Positions 52,540 to 63,545 are shown, counted from the stretch's first letter. The stretch: DNA of 64,000 bases from Erinaceus europaeus (GCF_950295315.1 NC_080171.1:118863747-118927746); one strand, 5' to 3'. Translations and numbers: made by a program. Notes: a model not told the origin generated them from the letters alone.

Positions 52540-52922
52540 TTGCCTCCAGGGTTATCGCTGGGGCTCGGTTGGCAACACTACGAATTCACTGCTCCTGGCA
52601 AACATTTTTTCTCCTTTTTAAAATTTTATTTATTTATTTAAAAAAATATTTATTTCCTTTTTGTTGCCCTCGTTTTTATTGTTGTTGTAGTTATTACTGT
52701 TGTTGTTACTGATGTCGTCGTTGTTGGATAGGACAGAGAGAAATGGAGAGAGGAGGGGGAGACAGAGAGGGGAAGAGAAAGACAGACACCTGCAGACCTG
52801 CTTCACCACCTGTGAAGCGACTCCCCTGCAGGTGGGGAGCCGGGGGCTCGAACCAGGATCCTTATGCCGGTCCTTGTGCTTTGCGCCACGTGTGCTTAAC
52901 CCACTGCGCTACCACCCAACTC
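52540..52922 (-). mobile_element. SINE family A with 3' extension
   Basis: Minus copy from TTGCCTCCAGGGTTATCGCT to the CCACCCAACTCCCC head, followed directly by a family B SINE. Confidence 0.88.
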
Positions 52923-52924
52923 CC

Positions 52925-53122
52925 CTTTTTATTTATTTTTATTGTTGGATAGGACAGAGAGAAATTGAGGAGGCAGGGATAATATGAAGGGAGAAACACC
53001 TGCAGACCTACTTCTCACTTGTGATGCTCCCCCCTCCCTGCAGGTGGGGAACAGGGGGCTTGAACCTGAGTCCTCACACTTAATACCAAATACGTTTAGC
53101 CGGGGCGACACCTCCTGGCCCC
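52925..53122 (-). mobile_element. SINE family B
   Basis: Minus copy with ACACCTGCAGACCTACTTCT, GGGGGCTTGAACCTGAGTCC and the CGACACCTCCTGGCC head. Confidence 0.82.
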
Positions 53123-53239
53123 CTCAAACTGGCCTTCCGGGCCTGGCTGCCTCCTTAAGTGGCTTTGCCTGAAATAGGTTCTGCCCCACAGCCTGTGTTA
53201 GATGCATTTGTGATCAGCCTCTCGTACCTTTGCCCTGAT

Positions 53240-53431
53240 TGGTATTTATTTGAGACAGAAATTTAGAAGGGAGGGGAGATAGAGGAGAGAGACAAAGAAA
53301 CAGTGAGACACCTGCAGCCCTACTTCCCCACTTGTGAAGTTTTCCCCCTGCAGGTCCTGAGGTGGGTCCCCAGCAGCACGTGTACCAGAATGATGTCTGG
53401 TTCTCTTTCTCTCTCTCCTCCTATCTTTCTC

Positions 53432-53464
<33 letters not shown>

Positions 53465-53465
53465 T
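53240..53465. mobile_element. Fusion of a reversed SINE B body and a sense SINE E end
   Basis: 53240-53356 is a minus family B fragment up to CCCCCTGCAGG. 53357-53465 is a plus family E fragment (CCCCAGCAGCACGTGTACCA, AGAATGATGTCTGGTTCTC) with an (AAT)n tail. Both heads are missing at the junction. Confidence 0.65.
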
Positions 53466-53474
53466 CTACGTTCA

Positions 53475-54115
53475 TTCTTTAGGAAAGGCTAAAAGGAGCA
53501 GTACACAGAGACCAGAAGCAGGAAACCGTCAGGATGACACTGTTTGAGGCTCTGCATCATAACCATGTGTGACATTAGTGTTTTGCCAGTTCTGAGTGTC
53601 CATGGCTTCCTTTCTTAGTGCTAAAAAGAACGCCCCTGTACTTACCTGCCAGCTCTTAGTATGGGCACAGGGTAGACACAAAAGGCAGAGTTGTTGACTT
53701 ATTGACTGTTTGCAGCTATGCATATCATGGTTAAGTGTAGGGTTTTTTTTTTTTTTTTTTTGCGCTGAAAAGTGCTATTTTGAGGTTAGGAGCTAGGCTA
53801 CTTGGAACAGCACACGGCTTGTCATCCACTAGGTGTTGGGTTTGAGCCCTGTGATCAGTGCTGCTGCTGCTGCTAAGACAGCCTCTTTCTCAGCTAAGCT
53901 AACAAGGGTCGTGCGGGACCATCATCGCCCAACTCTTTTCCGCACAGAGACCAGAACAGTCAGGATGACGCTGGGACTACCAGGGGCAGCATGGTGGTAT
54001 GGTGGGCAGAGGGAGAGGTGTAAACTCCATGGACAGTGGTGCTGTGGCCTCTCTTCTCTTGTCTCTCTCCCAATGAAAAATTAAAACACAGACCCTTGAG
54101 GCTACTCACCCAGGT
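53475..54115. other. Unassigned sequence
   Basis: Poly(T) at 53744-53761 and a possible degraded SINE E/C between 53770 and 54090. No gene seen. Confidence 0.35.
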
Positions 54116-54549
54116 TCATCGTATATGCAACCATCACCACCATCTCCACTAAGCAAGGACATGACATTCTTCCCTCTGCCCAACCCCGGTCACTGGACTC
54201 TACTTCCTCTCCCTGTTAATTTGATTTTTCTAGGTAACTCAAATAAATGGAGTCACAGCATCTTTGTGACTTTCGCGGCTGGCTTATTTCATTTGACATG
54301 ATGTCTTCAAAGTTCTAATACATGTCATATGTGTCAGAATATGTAAGATTCCACTGTGTGCGTACGCCATATTTTGCTTATCCATTCACTGGGTGATGGT
54401 CATGTGGGCTGTTCCCACCTGTTGTCCTTTGTGAATAATGCTGCTGTGGTTGTGGGTGTGAACACAGCTTAGTCCCTTTGCCATTCCTTCTGGTGGTATT
54501 CTTCACAAATGGAATTCTGGATCACACTTAGCCTTTTATTTATTTATTT

Positions 54550-54864
54550 TTAAAGCTTTTTTTTTCAATTTTCTTTTTTTTAAATTATTTATTCATTCCC
54601 TTTTGTTGCCCTTGTTGTTTTACTGTTGTAATTATTATTGTTGTTGTTATTGATGTTGTTGTTGTTGGATAGGACAGAGAGAAATGGAGAGAGGAGGGGA
54701 AGACAGAGAGGGGGAGAGAAAGATAGATACCTGTAGACCTGCTTCATTGCCTGTGAAGCGACTCCCCTGCAGGTGGGGAGCTGGGGCTTGAATGGGGATC
54801 TTTACACTGGTTCTTGCGCTTTGCAACACCTGCGCTTAACCCGCTGCACTACCGCCCGACTCTC
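54550..54864 (-). mobile_element. SINE family A
   Basis: Full-length minus copy with an extended T-rich tail (54540-54590). Confidence 0.9.
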
Positions 54865-54889
54865 CCTTTAATTTTTTTTTAAGCAGCAG

Positions 54890-55083
54890 TATTTTAAAAT
54901 TGTATTTATCATTGGAGACAGAGATAAATTGAGAGGGGAGGGGGAGATAGAGACAGAGATACCTGCAGCCCTACTTCACCACTCATGAAGCTTTTCCCCC
55001 TGCAGGGGGAGCCAAGGGCTTGAACCTGGGTCCTTGTGCACTGTAGTGTGTGCATTTAACCAGGTGGACCACCACCTGGCCCC
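54890..55083 (-). mobile_element. SINE family B
   Basis: Minus copy with ACCTGCAGCCCTACTTCACC and GGTGGACCACCACCTGGCC. Confidence 0.88.
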
Positions 55084-55686
55084 ATGCTTAACCTTTTCAA
55101 GAGCAGTAATAACACTTTCCACAGTGGATGCACCAGTTTATATCCGTCCCCCTACTCCATCATTTTATATTCCACCAATAGTGTACCAGAATTCCACTTG
55201 TTTTGTACCCCATTAATCTATTCACTTGAAAATCGAATTATATTACTGGGAGGAATAGAATTTATTCCACTAGCCCACCTAGATGTGAAGAACACTATTG
55301 ACTTAATGAAACATTAAAGTCGAAAGCTTCAGCCTGAAAGAACTCTGTGGTCTTGGGTGGTGCACTTCTTTCTAAGCTCCTATCCAACCAGGGTTATATA
55401 CATGTCAGTGTCAGGGATGGATGGAAATGCCTGTTCTGGAATTAATGTCCGCTCCTGGCTTCCTAAGGAGGTGAGAGGGAGAAAGGATAAGCACAGAACT
55501 TATCTGTAGGGAAGGAGGGCTGAAAAGAGGCTGGACGGGGGGGTGGCTTTCAGTTCCTGGTACAAGATGACGGACATAATTTGGGAATAAGAGTGTTTTT
55601 GAAGAGACCTTATCTTGGTGAGATGAGAAATTATCCCCATGCACCAACAACTGTGCTATAAACTATCAACCTCACAATGAAAGAAA

Positions 55687-55765
55687 ATGGAGGAGGAGGA
55701 GGAGGAGGAGGAGGAGGAGGAGAAGGAAGTAGAGGGGGAGGAGGAATTGGAGGGAGGAGATAGAG
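55687..55765. repeat. (GGA)n tract
   Basis: GGA triplet repeat grading into GA-rich sequence. Confidence 0.92.
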
Positions 55766-56090
55766 GAGGGAGAAAAGAAAAGAAAAAAAATGTGTGGAAA
55801 AGCAGTTCCCTCTCATTCGCATCTCTACCCATTTTGACATTTTCAGCAAGACTGAGGTCGTGCTTTTCACATCCCCGGGCGGGACCCTGACAGAGGGCGC
55901 GGAGAAGCTGCAAGATGAGAACACACTCACAGTGCATTCCCGAGAGAGACGCCAGCAGCCGCTGCCTTCTGACACGCTCTCTCCTTTCCCTGGTTCCCCT
56001 GGCTACTGTAACTTTTTCTTGAGTCCTCAGGAACAGACAGAAGGACATGAAACACGAGGTTGGGGGACCAGATTGCCATCTTGTAAAGAC

Positions 56091-56096
56091 TTTATT
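56091..56096 (-). promoter_or_regulatory. Polyadenylation signal AATAAA
   Basis: Canonical hexamer on the minus strand (TTTATT on plus) at the far end of the candidate 3' UTR. Confidence 0.45.
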
Positions 56097-57037
56097 TCTA
56101 CTTCATCATCGTCTAGTACAGACTCCGAGGCACCGCCCTTTGTTTCAATTTGGTGTCCTCCTGACTCTGTCAGGTGTTCTTCCTTAAAGGAGAGAAGTTG
56201 GCGTAAACACTGTCTGTGGCCGGTGGATCCTGCAGCGATCATTTCAAGACGCAATTGCGATGGCATCGTCGATGCAAGAGGACAAGAAGAAAAGTACAGT
56301 ACAGGGCATCACAACGTCTTACAGTGGACAGACGACTCACACAGAGGCAATGGCGAGACCACAGCAGCAGTATGTACATGCACCCCGGTGCTTCAAACCC
56401 AAACACGTGCAGGTCTGGCAGGAGGTGGGGCTAGGCGGCGAGTTTTGTCAGCCAAGCTGTGGACTCTGTGCCTTTTCAAGAACGCTGACCTGCAGTCACC
56501 CGCTGATAGGATGACTGTCTTGTCTATTGGTTTCATGGCTTTTTCTCTACAAAAAGTTCACTGGATCAGACAATCTGAAGCATCTCTTAGGATCTTAAAC
56601 AAACAAACAAACAAACAAACAACAACACTGGCCAAATAAAAATAACTTAAAATGCTCAGGTCCAACGTGGAAATAAACCAAACCAAAAAATGGAACAGTG
56701 CAAATTTAACAGAGAGGCAGTTAGTATTAGGATCAAAGGAGTTTGGAATCTCTTACAGTGTACATCTTTTAAAACTCTTATATTTTAAATGTGTTTATAT
56801 CTTATTTACCTTTTTTTGTTTAATATACTGTGTATAAAAAAAGATGGAGACAAAAATAGTTTTCTGAGCTATGAAAAAAACTAAGTTATTACAGGCACAT
56901 TTACTGTTTCATCCCAGAAACATCTCAGTTTCTCAGGTTGAACATTCAGCAGCTGTGTGTTTTTGTTTAAAAACATTCTTTGACCTTGGGAAAACTAGTT
57001 CTCTCCTTTGGGGCAGCATTTGGTGGATGACGATGAT

Positions 57038-57040
57038 GGC

Positions 57041-57077
<37 letters not shown>

Positions 57078-57080
57078 GTG
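57038..57080. repeat. (GGC)n trinucleotide repeat
   Basis: About 12 uninterrupted GGC/GCC units flanked by GGT and GAT interruptions. On the minus strand it is GCC repeat in the candidate 3' UTR, 60-100 bp after the stop. Confidence 0.95.
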
Positions 57081-57137
57081 TGGTTTTGCAAATTCCAGTG
57101 AATGATTCTGTGATAATCCATGCAAACCTGCATCACG

Positions 57138-57332
57138 TCACAGGTGTGGTTTCTCCCTGGACAGCTCCTCTTCACCCAGCTCCTCCAAGGAAGGCAGGTC
57201 TCCAGGGGATGGAGCCAGTGAGGCAGTGGGGGAATGCGGGGCCCAACGGGACGGAGGGCGGCGGTTTGCTGGTCTCTCGGGTCTGGAGAAGCAGGGCTGT
57301 AGGGTCGGAGCTAGTGCGGAACAAGGTAGTTC
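57138..57332 (-). CDS. Candidate terminal coding exon, unknown gene
   Basis: On the minus strand a strong pyrimidine tract (CTCTGTCTCTTTCCTTCCTC) ends in CTCTGAAG at 57333, then 64 codons are open to TGA at 57138-57140. An in-frame TAA sits upstream of the tract, as expected if the frame begins at a splice acceptor. The reading is proline/serine-rich and ends in an acidic tail: [20 protein letters not shown] then REKPHL. There is no initiator Met; it would be the C-terminus of a longer protein. I do not recognise it. A plus-strand ORF (57008-57493) overlaps it but is driven by the Gly-repeat tract. Confidence 0.4.
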   Translation of the reverse strand, partial: ELPCSALAPTLQPCFSRPERPANRRPPSRWAPHSPTASLAPSPGDLPSLEELGEEELSREKPHL

Positions 57333-57499
57333 CTTCAGAGTGGAGGAAGGAAAGAGACAGAGTTATTCCGGCTCATAGCTACACAGACACAACATGGAAC
57401 ACAACAGATCAAGGGCGGCTTGTGAGTGTGTTCATTTCTACTTGGCTCATGAAGAATCACAAGATGGCAAGAAAAGGAATTCAACACGAATGACTGGTT

Positions 57500-58520
57500 G
57501 GTGATGAGAAGATATGAATTAGAATGAAAGAAATGAGAATGCTGTGAGATGAGTGTTTATAGAATTTCTTCAGAATCGCACTGAAGCAGACAGAAACTGG
57601 GAAAGCAATGTAGCTGTGGTCTGAGTAGATCTCTTTGGACCCAGGTGAAACCCTCACATTGACCCAATGACCACTAGATCCTGAATGACCTAATTAACTG
57701 AAATGAATCAGCTATGGTGACACCTAGTTGTCAGACCAAATGCCCTATTCCTAGTTCTCTTGAGGGCCCGTGAAGAGACCTGTGATTTCATCTCGCTATA
57801 TTATTAACAGGACTCACCTTGAACATACTCTGCTGCTATTTATTCCAAACTGACTGACAGTGGGCTAAACAAACTCCCACAACATGGGGAGGGGGGGAAA
57901 GCTGCCAGCAGAAATTTCAATTTAGGGCTGCTTTGCTTTAATGACTCTTGCTTGCAGTAGCATCCCACACATCCTGAGGACAGATAATACAGGACACACT
58001 CACCCCCAGTCAAAAAACAAATAAACAAACAGACAAAAAAAAACCCCACTACCTATAATTATTCTCAAGGGTCACTTCTCTGGTTTTGAAAGTATCTAGT
58101 TACATTAGGAAACAAGGACATCCAAACTTGGAATTTTCCAGCACACAGAAATGTGCAAAGCTGTGATATGAGGAAACAGCGAGTTTTACAGGGCGGAACC
58201 CATCTGCACAGAGGATACTTGGGCATGGAAGAAGCTGAGATGGAAAATCACTGCAATGAGGAGCAACAGAACAAAGGCCCTGAGAGCCTGGCAGAGAGCA
58301 AGCTGGAAGACTGACAGAGCTGTGACAAGGAATCATGAGGACCAGCCTGACACACACGTTAGCAGAGCGGGGAAACACCAGCCGGTGGTGTGGGTGAGGC
58401 CAGAAGATGGAAGGTGAATGGTGCAGAACACCCAGACAGGATGTTTTCAGAAGTGATGGCATGAGGTGGTTGCCCTCCCTCCCCCGGGGGTCAGCAGGAA
58501 AGAGTTAACAGTAACCCCTG
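57500..58520. other. Repeat-poor unassigned sequence
   Basis: No SINE or recognised element. If the gene model is right, this is its last intron. Minus-strand ORFs here lack recognisable domains. Confidence 0.35.
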
Positions 58521-58789
58521 GAGAATATTCACTGTTCCCGGTCTCTTTGGTGGCTGCTACTTTTATGTGACATCAGCACATAAAGTCCCATCAGCAAAGC
58601 ACTAACGGGAACCATGACAACCAGAAATCCCTCACTGACAACCCCCTCAGCACCGCACCGAGGACTCGCACAGCTCAGCGTCGTCCTCACCTCAGCCCGG
58701 CGCAGCAGGGACAGGCGGCCGGGGGCAGGTGCTGGTCTGTGTCTTTCGGTTTTCTGAGTGGTCCTGATGTTTTGCGAGTTGTATGGGTT

Positions 58790-59048
58790 GTGCTGTGCAT
58801 TGTGCATGTGGTAAGGGGGAGGGGCAGGAGTGGAGTGTGCGGGCGCGCTGGGGATCGAACACAGAGCCTCCTCCTCGTTTGGCAGGAGCTCTCTCACTGA
58901 GCCACACTCCTTTCCTGTCTGTGTAGGTGAGTGTGCACGAGTATGAGGATGTTCTGTTGTGCAGTGTGTGTGTGCGCGCGTGTGTGTGCAGTGTGTGTGC
59001 GCGCGCACACACATCTGTGCTGTGTACTCGTAGTGGTGCTGTTACAGG
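58790..59048 (-). repeat. Local repeat copy 1: SINE-like head plus (TG)/(CG)-rich tract
   Basis: Matches 59890-60150 in the same orientation: GTGTATTATGCATGTG-like start, GCTGGGGATCGAACACAGAG, TCACTGAGCCACAC-type block, TGTTGTGCAGTGTGTGTGTG and a shared end near TACAGGTC. On the minus strand GTTCGATCCCC is box B-like, so this may be another tRNA SINE. Confidence 0.65.
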
Positions 59049-59134
59049 TCCATTTTCGTCTGGCTGAGACGGAGTGAAAATGGCTCGTCTATCAGTTTGT
59101 ACCCCCTCTCTTCACTGGATACTGGGATCTTCTT

Positions 59135-59416
59135 TCTTTTTTTTTTCCCTTTTGTTGCCCTTGTTGTTTATCATTGCTATTTGTTATTATTGTTGTTGCT
59201 ATTGTTGTTGTTGTTGGATAGGACAGAGAGAAATGGAGAGAGGAGGGAAAGACAGAGAGGGGGAGAGAAGACAGACACCTGCAGACCTGCTTCACCGCCT
59301 GTGAAGCAACCCCCTCTGTAGGTGGGGAGCTGGGGGCTCGAACCGGGATCCTTACGCGGCCAGTCCTTGAGCTTTGAGGCACATGTGCTTAACCCGCTGC
59401 GCCACCACCCGGCTCC
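59135..59416 (-). mobile_element. SINE family A
   Basis: Full-length minus copy; GATACTGGGATCT and GATACTGGAAACT flank it as a diverged target duplication. Confidence 0.92.
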
Positions 59417-59477
59417 TGATACTGGAAACTTCTATTGGAGCAAATGCGTGACATGAGTGTAGATGAATGAGCTATTC

Positions 59478-59602
59478 TCTTTTTTTTTTTTATTTTTTTA
59501 CCAGAGCTCCGTTCAACTCTGGCCTATGGTGGTGCAGGGATTGAACCTGGGACTTTGGAGAATCTCTTTGCATAAGCATTATGCTATCCACCCCTGCCCT
59601 GG
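59478..59602 (-). mobile_element. SINE family C
   Basis: Minus copy with poly(T), GGGATTGAACCTGGGACTTT and GCATAAGCATTATGCTATC. Confidence 0.88.
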
Positions 59603-59889
59603 GCTATTCTTTAGTAGCATGTCAGCACATGGACATGTCAGCAGGTGATCTGGCCTTTCCTGAGAAGCCACTGCAGTGAGCTGTGTGGGTGTTTATCCTT
59701 GGGACAGTTTCTTGAAAATGGCCTTTTAGATAGACTCCATCATTGTTCATGGCCAGACACCTTCAGTCTGTGTGAGACATCGGCACCGCTGTGGTCAGCG
59801 CTCTCAGGAAATTATACTGGTCAAAAATAAGGTCTGTGTTTTCTCAGAGCTTCAAGTCAGGCTCTGAAGGCAATTCTGTTAAGGATATA

Positions 59890-60150
59890 TATATGGTGTA
59901 TTATGCATGTGACAAGGGGAGGGCAGGGGTGGAATGTAAGGGTGTGCTGGGAATTGAACCCAGAGCCTCCTCATTTGGCAAGAGTTTTCTCACTGAGACA
60001 TGTTCCTTCTCCATATGTGCACAAGTGTGAGAATGTTTCGTTGTGCAGTGTGTGTGTGCGTGTGTGTGCATGTGTGCGTGCGTGTGTGTGCATGTGCGTG
60101 TGTGCGTGTGCGCACATATCTGTGCTGGCAGTGGCTGCTGCTATAGGTCT
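59890..60150 (-). repeat. Local repeat copy 2
   Basis: Partner of 58790-59048, about 1.1 kb away. Contains GCTGGGAATTGAACCCAGAG, CCTCCTCATTTGGCAAGAG and a 75-bp TG/CG-rich tract. Confidence 0.65.
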
Positions 60151-60154
60151 CTCC

Positions 60155-61070
60155 AATACACCTATGTTTTGTGTTTATTTTTGTTTTTCTGAGCAGGGAT
60201 GGCTTTGTATTTTCGTCATTCCACAAGGCATTGTTGACCACTTACTCTGCCACCCATGGTAATTACTTGGAAGGAAAAGATACGCTTAGGTTTATTCCTT
60301 CTAGGGGAGCCGTTGAGAAAAGAGGAGTGGTCTATGCTATGGCCATAGCCCAGCATGGTGTGTGTCATGTGGCATATGGGACATGTACACATGTCACCAC
60401 AATACAGAGGAGCAGGGCCAGCCTGTGGGGAAATGACGGCTCCAAGACTCCCAGTGGCTCGTGCTCTGTGCCAGCACCAGCCTCTCTGGGGCTGCTCTTC
60501 CTTCAGTTCCCAGAAAGCACAGACGGCACACTGCACAGGAGAGGGAACCTACAGAAGGGTCTCTAGAGCTCAGAACAGAGTCATCAACACTCTGCACAGA
60601 ATCATCAGCGCTCGGAGGGGGAGGTGGGAACGCAGCGGCCACCCATCTGTTCCTGCAGATGGGCCCTGAGTGAGCGGTGGTGTGGGTGGCAGCCTCTCTT
60701 GGAGCGCGGCTACCTGGGATGATCTGACCTCCTTTCTGGTAGTTAAGACGCCAACCCCAACTGACACAGATGACTTCTGCAGACAGGTCTGAGAGGAAGG
60801 AAGAGGACACTTACGGTGTGAGGCAGGCAGGGCTAGATCCCCAGGGGGCGGTTAGTAAGACAGTTTGGTTCTGGACAGAACAGACAGAGAAAGAAAAGAA
60901 AAGCAAGTAGGTTGGAAAGTACTTCATAAAAAAAAAATAGTCAAAGTTTACATTCAATAGGTAGATATGAGCTCTGGGGACGGCTGCCAGGAGACGGGTG
61001 AGGACACTCACCCCCTGGCCTGGCCCCAGTGTTTGAGGAGGGACCCTCACCGGGAATAATAACAGACCTC
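60155..61070. other. Repeat-poor unassigned sequence
   Basis: No SINE. Several overlapping ORFs on both strands (60216-60810), none with a recognised domain. In the candidate gene model this is intronic. Confidence 0.35.
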
Positions 61071-61072
61071 AC

Positions 61073-61102
61073 CTTTGAGCTGCCCTTAACATTGGCAGCA
61101 CC
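61073..61102 (-). CDS. Possible 10-codon microexon
   Basis: Minus strand: acceptor CACTGTGCCCTGCACCTCAG, then 30 bp, then donor AAAG|GTGAGG. It reads GAANVKGSSK in phase 0 at both ends, compatible with the candidate terminal exon at 57138-57332. A 30-bp exon is too short to be judged by coding statistics, so this is tentative. Confidence 0.25.
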
Positions 61103-61109
61103 CTGAGGT

Positions 61110-62230
61110 GCAGGGCACAGTGAGGTGGAAGTTACACAACGTTGTATCTGAAGCAGAGACCTTTAAACAACCAGTTGGTTTTTGTCATAAAGATGGAGCA
61201 ACTACGGCTCACACAAAAGATTTCCCCATCACACTTTCCATTTAGATGCGGGAGGGAAGAATAGCATTACTCTCCCAGATGGTTCTCCCCCTTTGTACCA
61301 GAATTCTGTCTGCCGGCACCGCTGCACTGGTGTCAGAGTCAAGAGAAAGGACAAGCAGCAGGCGGGGTGGGAGTGAGGGGAGGGAGGGAGGGAGCGGGAG
61401 AGGTGGCTGCGCTGTTACAGAAGCGCCATCAGGGAATGACTCCACCACAGGGTGCTCAGAGCAGGTCGGGAGCAGAGGGAAAGAGTTCTGACGACCAAGA
61501 AGGAAGAGCCAGAACTGCTCCAGAACTGCTCCCAGAGAAAGCCAATTCAGTCAGGAGTAATTCCACTGGAATCTGGAACAAGCATAATTCCTACAGAAAA
61601 AGGGAAAAGAGAGCTCATGATATTTAAACACTGATGACTAATGAATGTGTGATGACCACACATTCACTGAACCCTCGAAACTGTGCGGTAGCCACTTGGA
61701 GCCAGTAAATTATCTCTTTTGACAGCAAACGCACTAAATGAGAAGCAAATCTGAAGGTTAGAACACTTGACAGAGGGCCAAAGGGGTCAGGGCCCAGTTG
61801 TATCCTCACCACACCATTTCATGCTCTTGTCCTGTGATTTAGTCATTAAACTATTTTCTATAATAAACAGAAAGAATAATAGAAAGATAGGCTAAAAATA
61901 GATAATAAACTACACCATCATAGATTTACTTAGAGCATACAGTTAGAAACACAGATCATTTTTTGGTTTGTCAACATTAATTTCTACTTAGCTCCTAACA
62001 GAAATGGACACTAGAGGCAAGGCCAGTTAATACTTTGGGACAAAGCTCAGATTTCAACAGATTCTTCCAGAATCCCAAGAAGGTAGAACATTTAACCAAT
62101 AAATCCCCCCTCCACAGCATCAACCACTTACCTGGAAACATCCATCCAGTCAGGGTCCTTGTCCTTCTTAGAGCATGAGAACAACTTTGTCACAAAGACT
62201 CATAGCATTGCCACAAGTAGGTGGGCCATA
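61110..62230. other. Repeat-poor unassigned sequence
   Basis: GA-rich at 61370-61410. No SINE or recognised gene. Confidence 0.35.
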
Positions 62231-62242
62231 AGAACAGTATCA

Positions 62243-62552
62243 CGGGGGAGTTGGGTGGTGGTGCAGCGGGTTAAGCGCACGTGGCGCCAAGCACAAGGAC
62301 CGGCACAAGGATCCTGGTTCGAGCCCCCAGCTCCCCACCTGCAGGGGGGGGGTCGCTTCACAGGCAGTGAAGCAGGTCTGCAGGTGTCTATCTTTCTCTC
62401 TCCTTCTCTGTCTTCCCTTCCTCTCTCCATTCCTCTCTGTTCTAACAATGACGACATCAATAACAACAACAATAACTACAACAACAATAAAGAAAAAACA
62501 AGGGCAACAACAAAAAAAAGGGAAAATAAATAAATAAAATCTGTAAAAAAAA
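62243..62552 (+). mobile_element. SINE family A with 13-bp target duplication
   Basis: Sense copy flanked by AAGAACAGTATCA at 62230-62242 and 62553-62565. The tail holds an unusual AAGAAAAAACAAGGG insertion. Confidence 0.95.
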
Positions 62553-62766
62553 AAGAACAGTATCATGGAACCTCAGGACAGTGCCATTTCTCTAGGTCAC
62601 TGACAACGGCACATAGCTCAGCCTGAGACTTCAGCTCTACGCTCTGAGTTAAACACTTTTCTGTGGGTCAGAATGGGAAATTGACCATCATTTTCCCTCA
62701 CGATAGAAAATGTGGGAGTGGGGGTCAACCAGATGAAGCAGGAAGTGCACTGCCTCCTCAGCTTAC

Positions 62767-62892
62767 CTGTGAAGCTGGGGCTGTTTGGGTTACAGAGAAG
62801 GTGGTGGAGACAGGCTGGGAGAAGACTCCTCCCGCCTCCCCATCTGCGGGAGCTGCATAGCCTGGACAATGTTCACGAGTAGCTCGATTCCA
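62767..62892 (-). CDS. Possible coding exon, unknown gene
   Basis: Minus strand: acceptor-like CTGAACATGTGCGCAG, 42 open codons, then donor TCACAG|GTAAGC (strong). Reading includes REHCPGYAAPADGEAGG and QPVSTTFSVTQTAPASQ, phase 0 at both ends. A second frame across the same bases is also open (ELLVNIVQAMQLPQMGRREE), so neither frame nor acceptor is certain. Grouped tentatively with the exons at 61073 and 57138. Confidence 0.25.
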
Positions 62893-63089
62893 CTGCGCAC
62901 ATGTTCAGCCAGGCAGAAACCGCTGGGTCAGCTCTCACGCTAGACTCTACATGTGTGATCACTCACGGAACAGTGTCACAGTGTCTGCTCGCGGACTGGG
63001 AAGTATTTCCTTCCGCTGAGTGGTGAGGTTGGCATCCTCACTGATTTCACCCCCAACAGTACCATCTGGCTTGGTTTTTGTTTACTTCT

Positions 63090-63160
63090 TCTTCTTTCTT
63101 TCTTTCTTTTTCTCTTTCTTTCTTTTTCTCTTTCTTTCTTTCCTTCCTTCCTTCCTTCCT

Positions 63161-63219
<59 letters not shown>

Positions 63220-63238
63220 ATCTTCCTTTCTTTCTTTT
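63090..63238. repeat. (TTTC)n/(TTCC)n microsatellite
   Basis: About 150 bp of TTTC with an internal CCTT block. Phe/Ser and Lys/Glu ORFs here are repeat translations. Confidence 0.95.
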
Positions 63239-63319
63239 TAATGCATATGCTAAGACCTTGCACACGAGCTATACTACTGCCCTGGACCAGTTTTTTCTTT
63301 ATTTGAGAAGAGTGGGAGA

Positions 63320-63528
63320 AGGGGCCAGGCGGTGGCATACCTAGTTAAATGCACACGTTGCAGTGTGCAAGGACCTGGGTTCAAGCCCCTGGTCCCCATG
63401 GGCAGGGGGAAAGCTTCACAAATGATGAAGCAGGGCTGCAGGTGTCTCTCTGTCTCTTTCCCTCTCTATCTCCCTCTCACCTCTCAATTTCTCTGTCTTT
63501 ATCCAACAAATAAATAAGTAAATAAATA
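63320..63528 (+). mobile_element. SINE family B with target duplication
   Basis: Sense copy with GGCCAGGCGGTGGCATACCT head and GGTTCAAGCCC box B, flanked by AGAAGAGTGGGAG and AGAAGGGTGGGAG. Confidence 0.9.
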
Positions 63529-63545
63529 AGAGAAGGGTGGGAGGA

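Larger units (their letters stand above)
54120..55220 (-). mobile_element. Ancient L1 3' end with two SINEs inserted
   Basis: GGCTGGCTTATTTCATTTGA, ATGCTGCTGTGGTTGTGGGT and, after the SINEs, TTCCACAGTGGATGCACCAG keep the reverse L1 3' order. SINEs lie at about 54550-54864 and 54890-55083. Confidence 0.65.
56071..57137 (-). other. Candidate 3' UTR on the minus strand
   Basis: Follows the stop codon of the candidate terminal exon (57138-57332) and ends just after AATAAA at 56096-56091, with T/GT-rich sequence beyond (TTTCATGTCCTTCTGTCTG on the minus strand). It is SINE-free for over 1 kb in a SINE-dense window and contains a (GCC)n tract (57038-57080) and (GTTT)n. The assignment depends on the exon being real. 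Confidence 0.4.

Noticed and set aside
55794..56639. 281-codon plus-strand ORF, the longest in the window
   Set aside because: No recognisable domain, low-complexity end (KQTNKQTTT), no splice or promoter support, and it lies antisense to a better-supported 3' UTR candidate. Kept in mind but not called.
57008..57493. 161-codon plus-strand ORF beginning with a poly-Gly run
   Set aside because: Its length comes from the GGC repeat, and it overlaps the candidate exon on the opposite strand.
58529..59014. Minus-strand ORF ending in a membrane-segment-like stretch (FLVVMVPVSALLMGLYVL)
   Set aside because: The upstream part is a TG-repeat translation; no acceptor or conserved motif supports a transmembrane exon.
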